From CAVYGM01 sp963768025 (GTDB lineage Bacteria > Bacteroidota > Bacteroidia > Cytophagales > Spirosomataceae): a stretch of 64,000 bases of DNA. Each line of letters starts with the position of its first letter. Position 1 is the stretch's first letter. Of this stretch, positions 1-7,522 are shown one piece after another. The stretch spans positions 62,001-126,000 of the forward strand of contig CAVYGM010000033.1 in assembly GCA_963768025.1 (NCBI GenBank), written 5' to 3'. The notes below the pieces were generated by a model. That model was given only the letters and a program-made list of their open reading frames with translations, ran no database searches and was not told the origin of the DNA. The position numbers were made by a program, and so were the translations under genes.

Positions 1-314
1 GAAAAGACTGGACTCACGTTTTCCAGTAAAAGTGCCACAGAAAACAACAGCAAGGAACTCCACAAAAAGAGGCGGAGCCCGGTCACCTTATGATCGCGGG
101 TGGCAAAGTACACCGCCACTCCGTTGATCAGGATGAAAAAGTAGTCCAGGTTGATCATCCCAGCAGCCAGATGGTGGTGGGTGGTTAGGCTGGAACCTAC
201 CGCCAGGGCCGGCGTAAGCAGGCAATGAACCAGGCATAGCAAAGATCCGGCGATGCCAATATAATCGGCTTTCCCGTGGGTGTGTTCGGTCAGATGTGGT
301 GAATGCGGCTTCAT
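1..314 (-). CDS. MerC-domain membrane protein (3' end outside window)
   Basis: The minus-strand frame opens with ATG at 314 and stays open to the window edge, so only about the first 104 residues are seen. The N-terminus is His-rich (HSPHLTEHTHGKADYIG), followed by a hydrophobic helix with the paired-cysteine motif CLVHCLLTP at about residues 27-35, then at least two more hydrophobic stretches. Cys-x2-His-Cys with a following Pro in the first helix is the hallmark of MerC-type proteins, known from mercury uptake. In Bacteroidota such proteins often sit beside Fur-family regulators, and here a transition-metal role (zinc is the obvious candidate) is inferred from the neighbouring Zur-like repressor, the TonB receptor and the shared palindromic operators. 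Start chosen because the His-rich segment and helix follow directly and an operator lies just upstream. Confidence 0.8.
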   Translation of the reverse strand, partial: MKPHSPHLTEHTHGKADYIGIAGSLLCLVHCLLTPALAVGSSLTTHHHLAAGMINLDYFFILINGVAVYFATRDHKVTGLRLFLWSSLLLFSVALLLENVSPVF

Positions 315-323
315 AAATATTCG

Positions 324-338
324 TGCAATAATGATGCA
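324..338. promoter_or_regulatory. Weak second metal-repressor box upstream of merC-like gene
   Basis: TGCAATAATGATGCA is an imperfect version of the TGCAAC-N3-GTTGCA palindrome found at 363-377. It lies 10 bases upstream of the MerC-like start. A paired arrangement of one strong and one weak site also occurs at the TonB receptor promoter, which is the main reason to report it. Confidence 0.45.
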
Positions 339-362
339 AAAGTAGAAGGAAACTTTATGATT

Positions 363-377
363 TGCAACACTGTTGCA
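363..377. promoter_or_regulatory. Predicted Zur/Fur-family operator, copy 1
   Basis: TGCAACACTGTTGCA is a perfect 6-3-6 inverted repeat in the divergent region between the MerC-like gene (minus) and the Fur-family regulator (plus). The same half-sites with a different spacer occur at 3936-3950 in front of the TonB receptor. Shared palindromes at two promoters of one metal locus, next to a Fur-family gene, point to this regulator as the binding protein. Its assignment as a zinc-responsive site is inference. Confidence 0.75.
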
Positions 378-533
378 TAATAAAATGTTTTACTTCCGGT
401 TGGCTTCCGCCTTTCAACTGGCAATATTTAAAGGAAGATTGTATCTTTACGAGGGCAAATCGCCGTTTTTAAACGTATATTTTCATCCTGAGGCAGAGGA
501 TTTACCGGCACCCTTACATTGACCTACCTAGTT

Positions 534-953
534 ATGGAACAATTCATTACGGATACTCTTAAAGAACATAATCTGCGAACTACCTCGTGCAGAGAAGATA
601 TCCTGAATACATTTTTAAGTAAAGAAATTGCGCTTTCGCACGGGGATCTGGAAATAGTACTAGGTGAACGGTTTGACCGGGTGACGATCTACCGCACCCT
701 AAAAACCTTCCTCGAAAAGGGAATTATTCATAAGGTCCTCGACGACGAAGGTATGCGCTATGCCCTGTGCCGGGAGCGGTGCTCCGAACACAACCACCAC
801 CACGATCACGTACATTTCAAGTGTAATGAATGCGGTCAAACGAACTGCCTCGAAAATTTGCACATCCCGTCGGTTCAGCTCCCTACCGGTTACCAGGCTG
901 AGGAAGTCAACCTTCTGATCCAAGGCCTGTGCGCCACCTGCTCTAAAAATTGA
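534..953 (+). CDS. Fur-family transcriptional repressor, probably Zur-like
   Basis: A 139-residue Fur-family repressor. The N-terminal winged helix includes the recognition segment FDRVTIYRTLKTFLEKGII (about residues 47-65). It is followed by a metal-binding stretch, HNHHHDHVHFKC, and by two CxxC pairs (CNEC near the middle, CATC at the C-terminus) that form the structural zinc site of many Fur/Zur proteins. The unusually dense His cluster, with MerC-like and TonB-receptor neighbours, favours zinc sensing, but iron cannot be excluded from sequence. ATG at 534 is preferred; an in-frame TTG at 519 adds five residues without support. The TGA stop (951-953) directly abuts the stop of the convergent lipoprotein gene. 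It is probably autoregulated through the palindrome at 363-377. Confidence 0.88.
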   Translation: MEQFITDTLKEHNLRTTSCREDILNTFLSKEIALSHGDLEIVLGERFDRVTIYRTLKTFLEKGIIHKVLDDEGMRYALCRERCSEHNHHHDHVHFKCNECGQTNCLENLHIPSVQLPTGYQAEEVNLLIQGLCATCSKN

Positions 954-1520
954 TCATTTGATTTCCAGATCAAAATCCAGATTCACGTCGTCACTGCCAG
1001 GACTGGGGGTACCATCTTTCACCGCATTTCCCCCCATGGGAGGCTGATGCCGAAGCTGCACTTTTAATTTTCCCATCCCAGCCTTTCCTGTACTAACGGT
1101 ACCCTTCAACCCAATGGGCAAATTCCGCTCGTCTTTGTCGCCGTAAGCATAGGTGAGCAAAGTGGATGGATTGGGAGCAAACACAAATAGGTGCTCGGCT
1201 GCATCTTCAAGGATTTCCTTTGTTATATCGACGGAGGGCGTTTTGCTTTCATCGAGTACCCCCACATTCAAGGTATAGGTGGTATTGGCTTTGAGGACGA
1301 TCTTCTCAAAGGTAGCGGGAGGATTTCCACCATCCCCGTCCACATCGCGATAGGTGAAGGTTTGGGCAGTGGGTACACCTGCTTCCATAAAGGATAGCCG
1401 AATGGTGGTGATGAGCTCGTTTTCATCAACTGGTTCCACGTCGTTGGCCTTATTGCATTGCACTAGCATAGCTGATGCGCCTAGCAGGCAAAGGAATACT
1501 TTAATACTTAGAGTTCTCAT
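954..1520 (-). CDS. Small periplasmic/outer-membrane lipoprotein of the metal-receptor locus
   Basis: A 188-residue protein with a signal peptide and lipobox (LVQC, Cys at about residue 22). The mature part is acidic and probably all-beta, containing TYRDVDGDG, a motif common to a Bacteroidota family of small lipoproteins encoded just downstream of TonB-dependent receptors. It follows the TonB receptor gene by 29 bases on the same strand, so the two are very likely co-transcribed. A role as surface or periplasmic metal-binding accessory is inferred from context only; no catalytic motif is visible. The stop codon is immediately adjacent to the stop of the convergent fur-like gene, with no room for a conventional terminator between them. 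Confidence 0.75.
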   Translation of the reverse strand: MRTLSIKVFLCLLGASAMLVQCNKANDVEPVDENELITTIRLSFMEAGVPTAQTFTYRDVDGDGGNPPATFEKIVLKANTTYTLNVGVLDESKTPSVDITKEILEDAAEHLFVFAPNPSTLLTYAYGDKDERNLPIGLKGTVSTGKAGMGKLKVQLRHQPPMGGNAVKDGTPSPGSDDVNLDFDLEIK

Positions 1521-1549
1521 TGGATCAATTGAATTTTTGGTTAATATAT

Positions 1550-3901
1550 TTATTTATCCCCCCCAAACGTCCATCGGGCACGCAGGGAAATATTTCGCCC
1601 CATTTCGTCGGCGTAGTACCGAAATCGGTTGAGGTAGTCGCGGTATACCGTATTCAGGATGTTGTCGGCGGTGAGGGTAAGTTCTAATTCCTGCTTTTCG
1701 GAAAAGGTAAGTTTTCCACCCAACTGTGCATTCCAAAGCGAATAGCCCGGAGGGGGGGGCAAGTAGTCACTTCCGGCGGGCACTAACCGTTGCTGACCAA
1801 TGAGTCGGTTGCTGATGCCCAGGTACAGATTACGCCATTTGCCGCTTTCGTCCCAACTCCATTTTACCTGGTTTTCCCAGCGATTCGGCGAAATCATCAC
1901 CAGGTAGGAATCGTTTTGGACATCTCTCACCCGCAGGTAGGTGGCCTTACTGACCAAGGATAGGTGTTTGCGCAATTTCCAGTCGGCAGTTGCATCAATT
2001 CCTCTGAAAGTAGCGTCCGTCTGCATGTACTTGAAATAAGGAAATGCCCCCCGCACTGTAAGAATAGGCACGTCCTGGGGTTTGAGATAGATGTAGTCGC
2101 GGATGTAATTGAAGTACCCCCCTACTTCCAGTGTAAGTGCATTGGATGCATACTGGAGACTCGCAATGGTGTTATAGGCTTTTTCAGCCTGCAAGGTAGC
2201 ATCCCCTTTTTCAAAGGCAGCTGCCCCGTGGTGAACGCCATCGCTGAACAACTCACTGACGTTGGGCGCTCGCCAGGCTGTTCCCAGGTTGAATCGAACT
2301 GACCACCGGTCGTTCAGATTACGACCTGCGCCCACGGTACCAGAAGCATTATGATACTTAAATTCATCGATTACCTTTTTCCGGTCTACGATTCGGTAGG
2401 TAGTCAGTCGCCGATAGTCAAACCGAAGCCCAGCTTCCAATTCCCAACCATTGTGCACCAGCCGTTCTATGGCGAAAATGCCAACATTCCACTGATCGAA
2501 ATTTGGAATCAAAGGCCGACCACTCATTAGGTTGTATTGGAACAAGGTACTGAAGCCTATCTGTCCCGAAATTTTCTGGGCCAGCGGTTTGTGGTCCCAC
2601 ACCACTTCATTCGTTAGGGTCGTCAGCCGAAAGGTAAGTTCGGGCCGGTTGAGACCCGCGAGCGAATCGTTCCGGGGCTGATGAAGGTCAAACTCAGAAC
2701 GGTTGTTGTACTGCCACGCCGACACAGCTTTGAGGCGATTCCCATCGGGAAAATGGTAGTGTACCTCTGCCTTTCCCAAATTATGGGCAACATCCTGGTA
2801 GGGACGATCGATCGTGTAGCTAAAATCCGGCTTAATGAGAGGCTCACCGCTCTTTATAATAGCCAGCAGGTCAGTGACACTCCCAATGTGTGAACCCGAA
2901 AAAATGCCAAGCTTGGTTTTGAAATGACTATAAAAAATCTCTGCTCCAAATCCTTTGTGACGGTATCCCGCCGCAAGCGAGAAATTGCGCTCCAAAATTC
3001 CCGTATTGTCCAAAAAATAGGTAGGAGTACGAATATCCCCTCCCCTTTTGAGCGTTCCCTGCGCCCGCCAACCAAAGCCAGTGAGTCCTTTCGCGCCACC
3101 CTGCACCAGCGCAGAACCTACTCCCTGACGGCCATTGGAGAAAAAAGCAGTGTTCACCTCTCCCGTCAGGGGCTTGTCAATGGGCAGTTCCTCCGGATCT
3201 ACCAGAATCACCCCCCCGATGGCATCGGATCCGTAGCGGACTCCCGATGCCCCCTTCACCACCGACAGCCGGGTGGCGACGAAGGGATCTATTTCCGGGG
3301 CATGTTCCGACCCCCACTGCTGGCCTTCCTGCCTCACGCCGTTGTTCATAATCAGCACCCGGTTGCTGTGCATTCCGTGGATCACCGGCTTCGAAATAGA
3401 CGAACCGGTCTGTAAAGTCGTCAATCCGGTTATTCCTTTCAGGCTTTCTCCGAGTGATTGCCCCCTGGTTCGGGCTAATTCGCTGCCCGATAGGGTACTG
3501 AGCGGCTGGGTGATGGGGGCGTCGGTGCGGTTGGCGATTATTTCCACGTCTTTGAGGTGAACTTCCTGCTCATTAAGCGCAAAATTCTCCTCGTGTCCTT
3601 CCACCAGATTTACGGTTTCCTGGCGCGACTGATACCCCACGATCCGGCATTCCAGCTCGTAGGTACCCGGACACAAGTTCGCAAACTGGTACCTCCCTTC
3701 GGCATCGGTGGATACCCCCACGTTGGATTTCAGCAGCAGCAGAGTAGCCCCGGCAATGGGTTGCCGGGTATGTTCGTCCAGCACAATGCCCTTTATAAAG
3801 CACTGGCAGTCGGCTCGCTGCGCCCAGGTTAGCTGCGGGAGTGCTATCCACACAGCCAGTTGGATGCTAAAAATCAGAAATAATTGGTAGGTGAGCTTCA
3901 T
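1550..3901 (-). CDS. TonB-dependent outer-membrane receptor, likely zinc/metal uptake
   Basis: About 783 residues from ATG at 3901 (MKLTYQLFLIF..., a signal peptide ending near TWA-Q). An N-terminal carboxypeptidase-regulatory-like domain (about residues 35-115, GIVLDEHTRQPIAGATLLLL) precedes the plug domain (about 125-240; GLTTLQTGSSISKPVIHGM, NRVLIMNNGVRQEGQQWG, VVKGASGVRYGSDAIGG) and a 22-strand-type barrel ending in an aromatic-rich C-terminal strand. The plug wording with EGQQWGSEHAPEID is typical of ZnuD-like metal receptors, which lack a need for an organic siderophore. It imports substrate across the outer membrane using TonB energy. It heads a unit with the downstream lipoprotein and sits under a predicted Zur-type operator. 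ATG at 3907 or GTG at 3913 are possible alternative starts. Confidence 0.88.
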   Translation of the reverse strand: MKLTYQLFLIFSIQLAVWIALPQLTWAQRADCQCFIKGIVLDEHTRQPIAGATLLLLKSNVGVSTDAEGRYQFANLCPGTYELECRIVGYQSRQETVNLVEGHEENFALNEQEVHLKDVEIIANRTDAPITQPLSTLSGSELARTRGQSLGESLKGITGLTTLQTGSSISKPVIHGMHSNRVLIMNNGVRQEGQQWGSEHAPEIDPFVATRLSVVKGASGVRYGSDAIGGVILVDPEELPIDKPLTGEVNTAFFSNGRQGVGSALVQGGAKGLTGFGWRAQGTLKRGGDIRTPTYFLDNTGILERNFSLAAGYRHKGFGAEIFYSHFKTKLGIFSGSHIGSVTDLLAIIKSGEPLIKPDFSYTIDRPYQDVAHNLGKAEVHYHFPDGNRLKAVSAWQYNNRSEFDLHQPRNDSLAGLNRPELTFRLTTLTNEVVWDHKPLAQKISGQIGFSTLFQYNLMSGRPLIPNFDQWNVGIFAIERLVHNGWELEAGLRFDYRRLTTYRIVDRKKVIDEFKYHNASGTVGAGRNLNDRWSVRFNLGTAWRAPNVSELFSDGVHHGAAAFEKGDATLQAEKAYNTIASLQYASNALTLEVGGYFNYIRDYIYLKPQDVPILTVRGAFPYFKYMQTDATFRGIDATADWKLRKHLSLVSKATYLRVRDVQNDSYLVMISPNRWENQVKWSWDESGKWRNLYLGISNRLIGQQRLVPAGSDYLPPPPGYSLWNAQLGGKLTFSEKQELELTLTADNILNTVYRDYLNRFRYYADEMGRNISLRARWTFGGDK

Positions 3902-3907
3902 AATCAT

Positions 3908-3922
3908 TGCCACAATGTTGCA
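3908..3922. promoter_or_regulatory. Weak second operator at TonB receptor start
   Basis: TGCCACAATGTTGCA keeps one perfect half-site (GTTGCA) and one degenerate half. It lies directly upstream of the chosen start at 3901 and 14 bases from the strong site at 3936-3950, mirroring the strong/weak pair at 324-377. Confidence 0.45.
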
Positions 3923-3935
3923 AATATATTACACA

Positions 3936-3950
3936 TGCAACATTGTTGCA
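3936..3950. promoter_or_regulatory. Predicted Zur/Fur-family operator, copy 2
   Basis: TGCAACATTGTTGCA is a perfect 6-3-6 palindrome with half-sites identical to those at 363-377. It lies between the TonB receptor (minus) and the divergent membrane protein (plus), so it may control both. This ties the uncharacterised membrane protein to the metal regulon. Confidence 0.75.
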
Positions 3951-4021
3951 ACAATTTATTTAAACTTCTTTTCCTACCCTGCTCATTTCTCGTTTACTAC
4001 CTTTGCTCGCTGATTGCGCGA

Positions 4022-4792
4022 ATGAATACAGGAATGAACTATATTTTTTTAACAAAGCTGATTCTCATGCCTCTGCTGATCGCGGGTGTGACACTTTCGG
4101 TACGGCGGTGGGGAGCCAGAATTGGCGGCTGGATTGGCGGGTTTCCGTGGGTAGCGGGGCCAATATCTTTTTTTATGGCCTGGGAACAAGGAGGTACCTT
4201 CGTAGCACAAACAATTCCCGGAGCCTTGATGGGGTCGGTTGGTACCTTTCTTTTCGCGTATGCCTACGCCGTTTTGTCGGTTCGCTGGCACTGGTTACCG
4301 ACTGTATTGGTAAGTTACAGCATTTTTTTCTGTGTGGCTTTTTTTTCAATTACGTTCAGCATCCCGTTGCTTTGGGGGTTACTGATCAACCTCGTCATCC
4401 TGACATCGGTCCTTTTCTTGTTTCCAAAACCAAAGCAAATTCAGGCAACCAACCGTCAGCCCCGATTCGACATCCCGCTTCGCATGTTGGTCGCCACGGT
4501 TTTTGTACTGGTATTGACCCAAGCAGCCGGCAAACTCGGGCCGGAATGGAGTGGTATTCTTACGCCTTTCCCCATCATGACCTCCACCTTGGCGGTTTTT
4601 ACCCACGCTCAGGAAGGTTCTCCGGCCACAGCCCGTATTCTGTACGGCCTGTTATTGGCCGGCTACGGATTTCTGACCTTCCTGGTTGGGGTTTATTGGC
4701 TGGCACCTTTGCTTCCAATCGGTTGGGCTTACCTGATTCTTACCTTTGGCACGCTGGCGCTTAATGGCCTCACGCTACGGCTTATCCGATAA
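4022..4792 (+). CDS. Conserved multi-pass membrane protein, probably in the metal regulon
   Basis: About 256 residues, almost entirely hydrophobic, with roughly eight predicted transmembrane helices. Motifs visible: VRRWGARIGGWIGGFPWVAGP near the N-terminus and GPEWSGILTPFPIMTSTLAVFTH in the second half, which look like related repeats of an inner-membrane carrier fold. I recognise it as a widespread uncharacterised family but cannot name a function. It is divergent from the TonB receptor across the palindromic operators, so a role in moving the same metal over the inner membrane is an attractive inference. ATG at 4022 is used; ATG at 4034 is equally possible. Its last 18 bases overlap the 3' end of the convergent dehydrogenase. 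Confidence 0.72.
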   Translation: MNTGMNYIFLTKLILMPLLIAGVTLSVRRWGARIGGWIGGFPWVAGPISFFMAWEQGGTFVAQTIPGALMGSVGTFLFAYAYAVLSVRWHWLPTVLVSYSIFFCVAFFSITFSIPLLWGLLINLVILTSVLFLFPKPKQIQATNRQPRFDIPLRMLVATVFVLVLTQAAGKLGPEWSGILTPFPIMTSTLAVFTHAQEGSPATARILYGLLLAGYGFLTFLVGVYWLAPLLPIGWAYLILTFGTLALNGLTLRLIR

Positions 4793-5839
4793 AGAGGGCA
4801 TTTCGATCACGGCTTTTATGACCCCGGAATCCGGCTTCAACAGATCTTGAAAACGATTCGGGAGTTCAGTAAAAGGGATCCGGTGGGTAATCCAGCGGCT
4901 GGTATCCATCCGGCCATTCTCGATGGCATTGATGATGGTTCGGAAGGTTTGAGAAGTGGCGTTTCGGCTTGCAAGCAACGTGATTTCTTTCCGATGAAAA
5001 GAAGGATCGTGAAAGGAAACATCCCCCTGAAACAGCCCGACAAATACGATTTTACCGCCGTGAGCGCAGTAATCGAAGCTTTTTTTCATAGAGGCTGGGT
5101 TTCCGGTGGCATCGAATACGACCGTTGGCAGGTCTCCGTTCAGGAGGGCTCTAAGGTCTGTTTCTATGGCATCGCCTACCAGCAGGGTGTGTTCCACCCC
5201 CAGTTGAGTCCGACAAAACGTCAACCTGTTCGCATCCCGATCAGCAACCAGGAGCGTAGCCCCGGCGCGTTTTACGAATTCGATCACGGACAGGCCGATC
5301 GGGCCTGCGCCTACTACCATCACGATGTCCTGCGACTCCACCTGAGCCCGTTCTACTGCGTGTCCCCCGATGGCCAGCGTTTCCACTAGTGCCAACTGCT
5401 CCTTTCTCAACCGGTTGGATGGGTGAAGTTTCCCCGTTGGTACTTTCAGAAACTCCGTCATGCCTCCGTCGGTATGTACGCCCAGTACCCGCAGGTTCTC
5501 ACAGCAATTGGTGAGGCCCCGCCGGCAAGCCTGGCATTCGCCACAATCCAGATACGGCTCCACCGCACAGCAATCACCAATTTTCAAACCGTAGGAATCG
5601 CCCTTTATAGCGAGGATCTCAACGGCCAATTCATGACCAAGTACCCTCGGGTACGTAAAAAAGGGTTGGTTGCCCCGGTAAGCGTGCAGGTCCGTGCCAC
5701 ATATTCCAATACAGATAATTCGTACCAGTGAGTGACCTTCCGCCAACTCTTCGTTAAAAGGCAAATCAGTAAGCTCAAAATGGCCGGGTTGAGCGAGGGT
5801 GAGTGTTTTCAAAACGATTTGATTTAGTCCGGGCTTCAA
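4775..5839 (-). CDS. Zinc-dependent medium-chain dehydrogenase (sugar/alditol type)
   Basis: A 354-residue medium-chain dehydrogenase. Catalytic zinc ligands appear in ICGTDLHAYRG (Cys) and VLGHEL (His-Glu). The structural zinc site is the four-Cys cluster CGECQACRRGLTNCC. The NAD-binding Rossmann motif is VVGAGPIGLSVIEF, followed by an acidic end (VADRD) that favours NAD over NADP. The overall pattern matches the L-gulonate/L-galactonate 5-dehydrogenase and sorbitol dehydrogenase branch, so oxidation of a sugar acid or polyol is likely, with the exact substrate unknown. The neighbours do not form a sugar pathway. The gene overlaps the convergent membrane protein gene by 18 bases at its 3' end. 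Confidence 0.85.
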   Translation of the reverse strand: MKPGLNQIVLKTLTLAQPGHFELTDLPFNEELAEGHSLVRIICIGICGTDLHAYRGNQPFFTYPRVLGHELAVEILAIKGDSYGLKIGDCCAVEPYLDCGECQACRRGLTNCCENLRVLGVHTDGGMTEFLKVPTGKLHPSNRLRKEQLALVETLAIGGHAVERAQVESQDIVMVVGAGPIGLSVIEFVKRAGATLLVADRDANRLTFCRTQLGVEHTLLVGDAIETDLRALLNGDLPTVVFDATGNPASMKKSFDYCAHGGKIVFVGLFQGDVSFHDPSFHRKEITLLASRNATSQTFRTIINAIENGRMDTSRWITHRIPFTELPNRFQDLLKPDSGVIKAVIEMPSLSDKP

Positions 5840-5885
5840 GGTATAAAAAAGTTACCAATGCTTTACCATGTTGACCTAAAACAAG

Positions 5886-5910
5886 AACTCCCGTCCAGAG
5901 AACGGGAGCT
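5886..5910 (-). terminator. Intrinsic terminator of the peptide/acyltransferase unit
   Basis: A stem ACTCCCGT/ACGGGAGC with a seven-base loop; reading on the minus strand it is followed by a T-rich stretch. It lies just past the acyltransferase stop and so closes that two-gene unit before the dehydrogenase gene. Confidence 0.65.
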
Positions 5911-5962
5911 TTGCCATACTATACACACACTAAAATCTACTACTAATCACTTATTCAGTGAT

Positions 5963-7075
5963 TTAGATCAGGATATTTCGGGTAAGTAACTCACCAAAAA
6001 TACCTTCTCCCAATGTCTTTATCGGATTCCTCACTACCGGCGATGAAAGGTATTGTTTCATGTCGGGGGTAATCTCGTAGGTCTCATAGGCCGTTCGATC
6101 AAACAACAGGATATTGCTTTCCAGTTCAAAGATTCGGTATCGGCTCTGATTAAAGCGGTAAGTTGTCCGCTTTTTGTTAATTGAATAGGTCGTATAGATA
6201 GCTGGTAGCTCTGGTTTAATTACCATGGAGTTGTGGATGTAGGACCATCCTTCCCACTGATCGGGGTACTTTTCAATGTACTGCCCAAAGTAATTATATA
6301 TGGAGTTCAGAGCTCGTTGGCTGAATTGGTCGCGGCCTTCGTTCTTGTTTACAGAAATAGGCTTTCCAATTCGTAGCACATTTTGCAAATTTTTCTTCCG
6401 ATACTGTACGATCGGCAGGATAGGAACCCCAGAGAGGTAACTAGCATACGGTATCCCTTTTCTTACCCGCACCGTCTGATTCATAAACTTAACGTCCGTT
6501 TTATGCTCTTCACCCGAGCCCGAGTCCCCATCTATATACACGAGGATGGAGCGACCGGCTTGTAGCTCCCGGGTCATCTGCAATAGCACCCGGGGGTCTT
6601 CTGCATTCAGGATATTAACTTTACTAGGAGTTTTGAAGGTATCGTGCATTTTGGCCGTATACTCTTTAAACTCAGATTGCTGTTTTTCAAAAACATCCTG
6701 GCGAACCAACGTGGAAAACTGGTACCCATTTCGCAACAGCACATTGGCAATGAGACGGTAGGAGCCGATGTGGAAAGTACAGAAAATAAAGGGTTTCTTA
6801 TTACTAATGAGAGACAAATCACCTTCCAAAGCCGATACATCGCTTAGATGCATAACTTTACGATCAAATTTTTCGAGCGTTAGGTTTCTCAACAGATTCC
6901 TGTACAAGGACTCATGCTGTGCTTCCGGAAGAGAAGGGAGAAAATTGGTCAGATTGGCTGAAAACAATCCCGAACGTACGCAATACCCTTCTTCCCTACG
7001 CATATCCAGTCTGTCAAATGCCTCAACACACTCCTGAGCTACTTGACGATACGATGTAAGTGATTTTGCTTTCAT
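5963..7075 (-). CDS. LpxL/HtrB-like acyltransferase with extra C-terminal domain
   Basis: A 370-residue protein. Residues about 60-285 match the lysophospholipid/lipid A acyltransferase fold: FHIGSYR (102-107) sits where LpxL has its His-x4-acid catalytic motif, IDGDSG (181-186), RKGIPYASYLSGVPILPI (215-222 region) and the typical closing YPDQWEGWSYI. The acid of the His-x4-Asp/Glu pair is replaced by Arg107, which is unusual. There is no clear N-terminal membrane anchor. Residues about 296-370 form an added domain (RIFELESNILLFDRTAYETY...PIKTLGEGIFGELL) that resembles PqqD-type winged-helix peptide-recognition modules in its strand-helix spacing; this is my reading by eye. It lies 30 bases downstream of a 58-residue peptide gene on the same strand. 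A role in acylating that peptide is an inference; a plain lipid acyltransferase is the alternative. Confidence 0.7.
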   Translation of the reverse strand: MKAKSLTSYRQVAQECVEAFDRLDMRREEGYCVRSGLFSANLTNFLPSLPEAQHESLYRNLLRNLTLEKFDRKVMHLSDVSALEGDLSLISNKKPFIFCTFHIGSYRLIANVLLRNGYQFSTLVRQDVFEKQQSEFKEYTAKMHDTFKTPSKVNILNAEDPRVLLQMTRELQAGRSILVYIDGDSGSGEEHKTDVKFMNQTVRVRKGIPYASYLSGVPILPIVQYRKKNLQNVLRIGKPISVNKNEGRDQFSQRALNSIYNYFGQYIEKYPDQWEGWSYIHNSMVIKPELPAIYTTYSINKKRTTYRFNQSRYRIFELESNILLFDRTAYETYEITPDMKQYLSSPVVRNPIKTLGEGIFGELLTRNILI

Positions 7076-7105
7076 TGTAATGATCGTTTAGAGTGAATCA
7101 GCTAT

Positions 7106-7282
7106 CTACAACGATACTGAAAGTCCCTTTGAAGTACCTGGAATCGAAATTCCATAGCAGGAATGCGGCTCTCTTTCTTCTTCGCTAAATAATAGAGTAT
7201 TTATTTCACCTTTTGCCTTAATTACGTTATCTTTCACATATTGAGACAAAGTACCTTTGGATTTGATTTCGAACTTTTTCAT
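7106..7282 (-). CDS. 58-residue peptide, candidate precursor for the downstream acyltransferase
   Basis: ATG at 7282 to TAG at 7106 gives 58 residues, shorter than usual gene-calling limits. The N-terminal two thirds are charged and hydrophilic (begins MKKFEIKSKGTLSQYVKD, ends near FSEEEREPH). The tail, SCYGISIPGTSKGLSVSL, is uncharged apart from one Lys and rich in Gly, Ser, Thr with a single Cys. This leader-plus-core shape is what is expected of ribosomally made, modified peptides. I do not recognise the family. It stands alone behind its own TACCTTTG promoter element, precedes the acyltransferase by 30 bases, and the pair ends at an intrinsic terminator. It lacks a signal peptide and a double-Gly cleavage site, and no export gene is adjacent. 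Confidence 0.6.
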   Translation of the reverse strand: MKKFEIKSKGTLSQYVKDNVIKAKGEINTLLFSEEEREPHSCYGISIPGTSKGLSVSL

Positions 7283-7369
7283 GATAGTAGTTTTTTTAGA
7301 TATAAAACATGAATTTTGCCCGGAGGCGTTACGTTTGCTTTTGAAAGAATCTGTGCACGACTTTCATTA

Positions 7370-7377
7370 CAAAGGTA
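7370..7377 (-). promoter_or_regulatory. Candidate -7 promoter element for the peptide gene
   Basis: On the minus strand the sequence reads TACCTTTG, an exact match to the Bacteroidota TAnnTTTG -7 element, about 88 bases upstream of the peptide start. The -33 TTTG element is poor (TTTC nearby at shorter spacing), so this is a moderate prediction. Confidence 0.5.
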
Positions 7378-7522
7378 GCGTATCAGGCTGCTCGAAATAA
7401 TCCGCACTATTTACCATATTTCAATATAAAAATAGTCAATAATTACTAGTTTCTTTGTGACCGGAATTACATGTGCGGTAGGCGCCTCCGTTATTTAATA
7501 GCCATAAAAACAAACATACGCT

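Noticed and set aside
88..339. An 83-residue minus-strand frame at the left edge
   Set aside because: It is out of frame with the MerC-like gene, whose frame (start 314) has the Cys-x2-His-Cys helix and is open to the edge.
363..377. Palindromes at 363 and 3936 as transposon ends or recombination sites
   Set aside because: There is no transposase, target duplication or second pair; placement at promoters next to a Fur-family gene fits an operator better.
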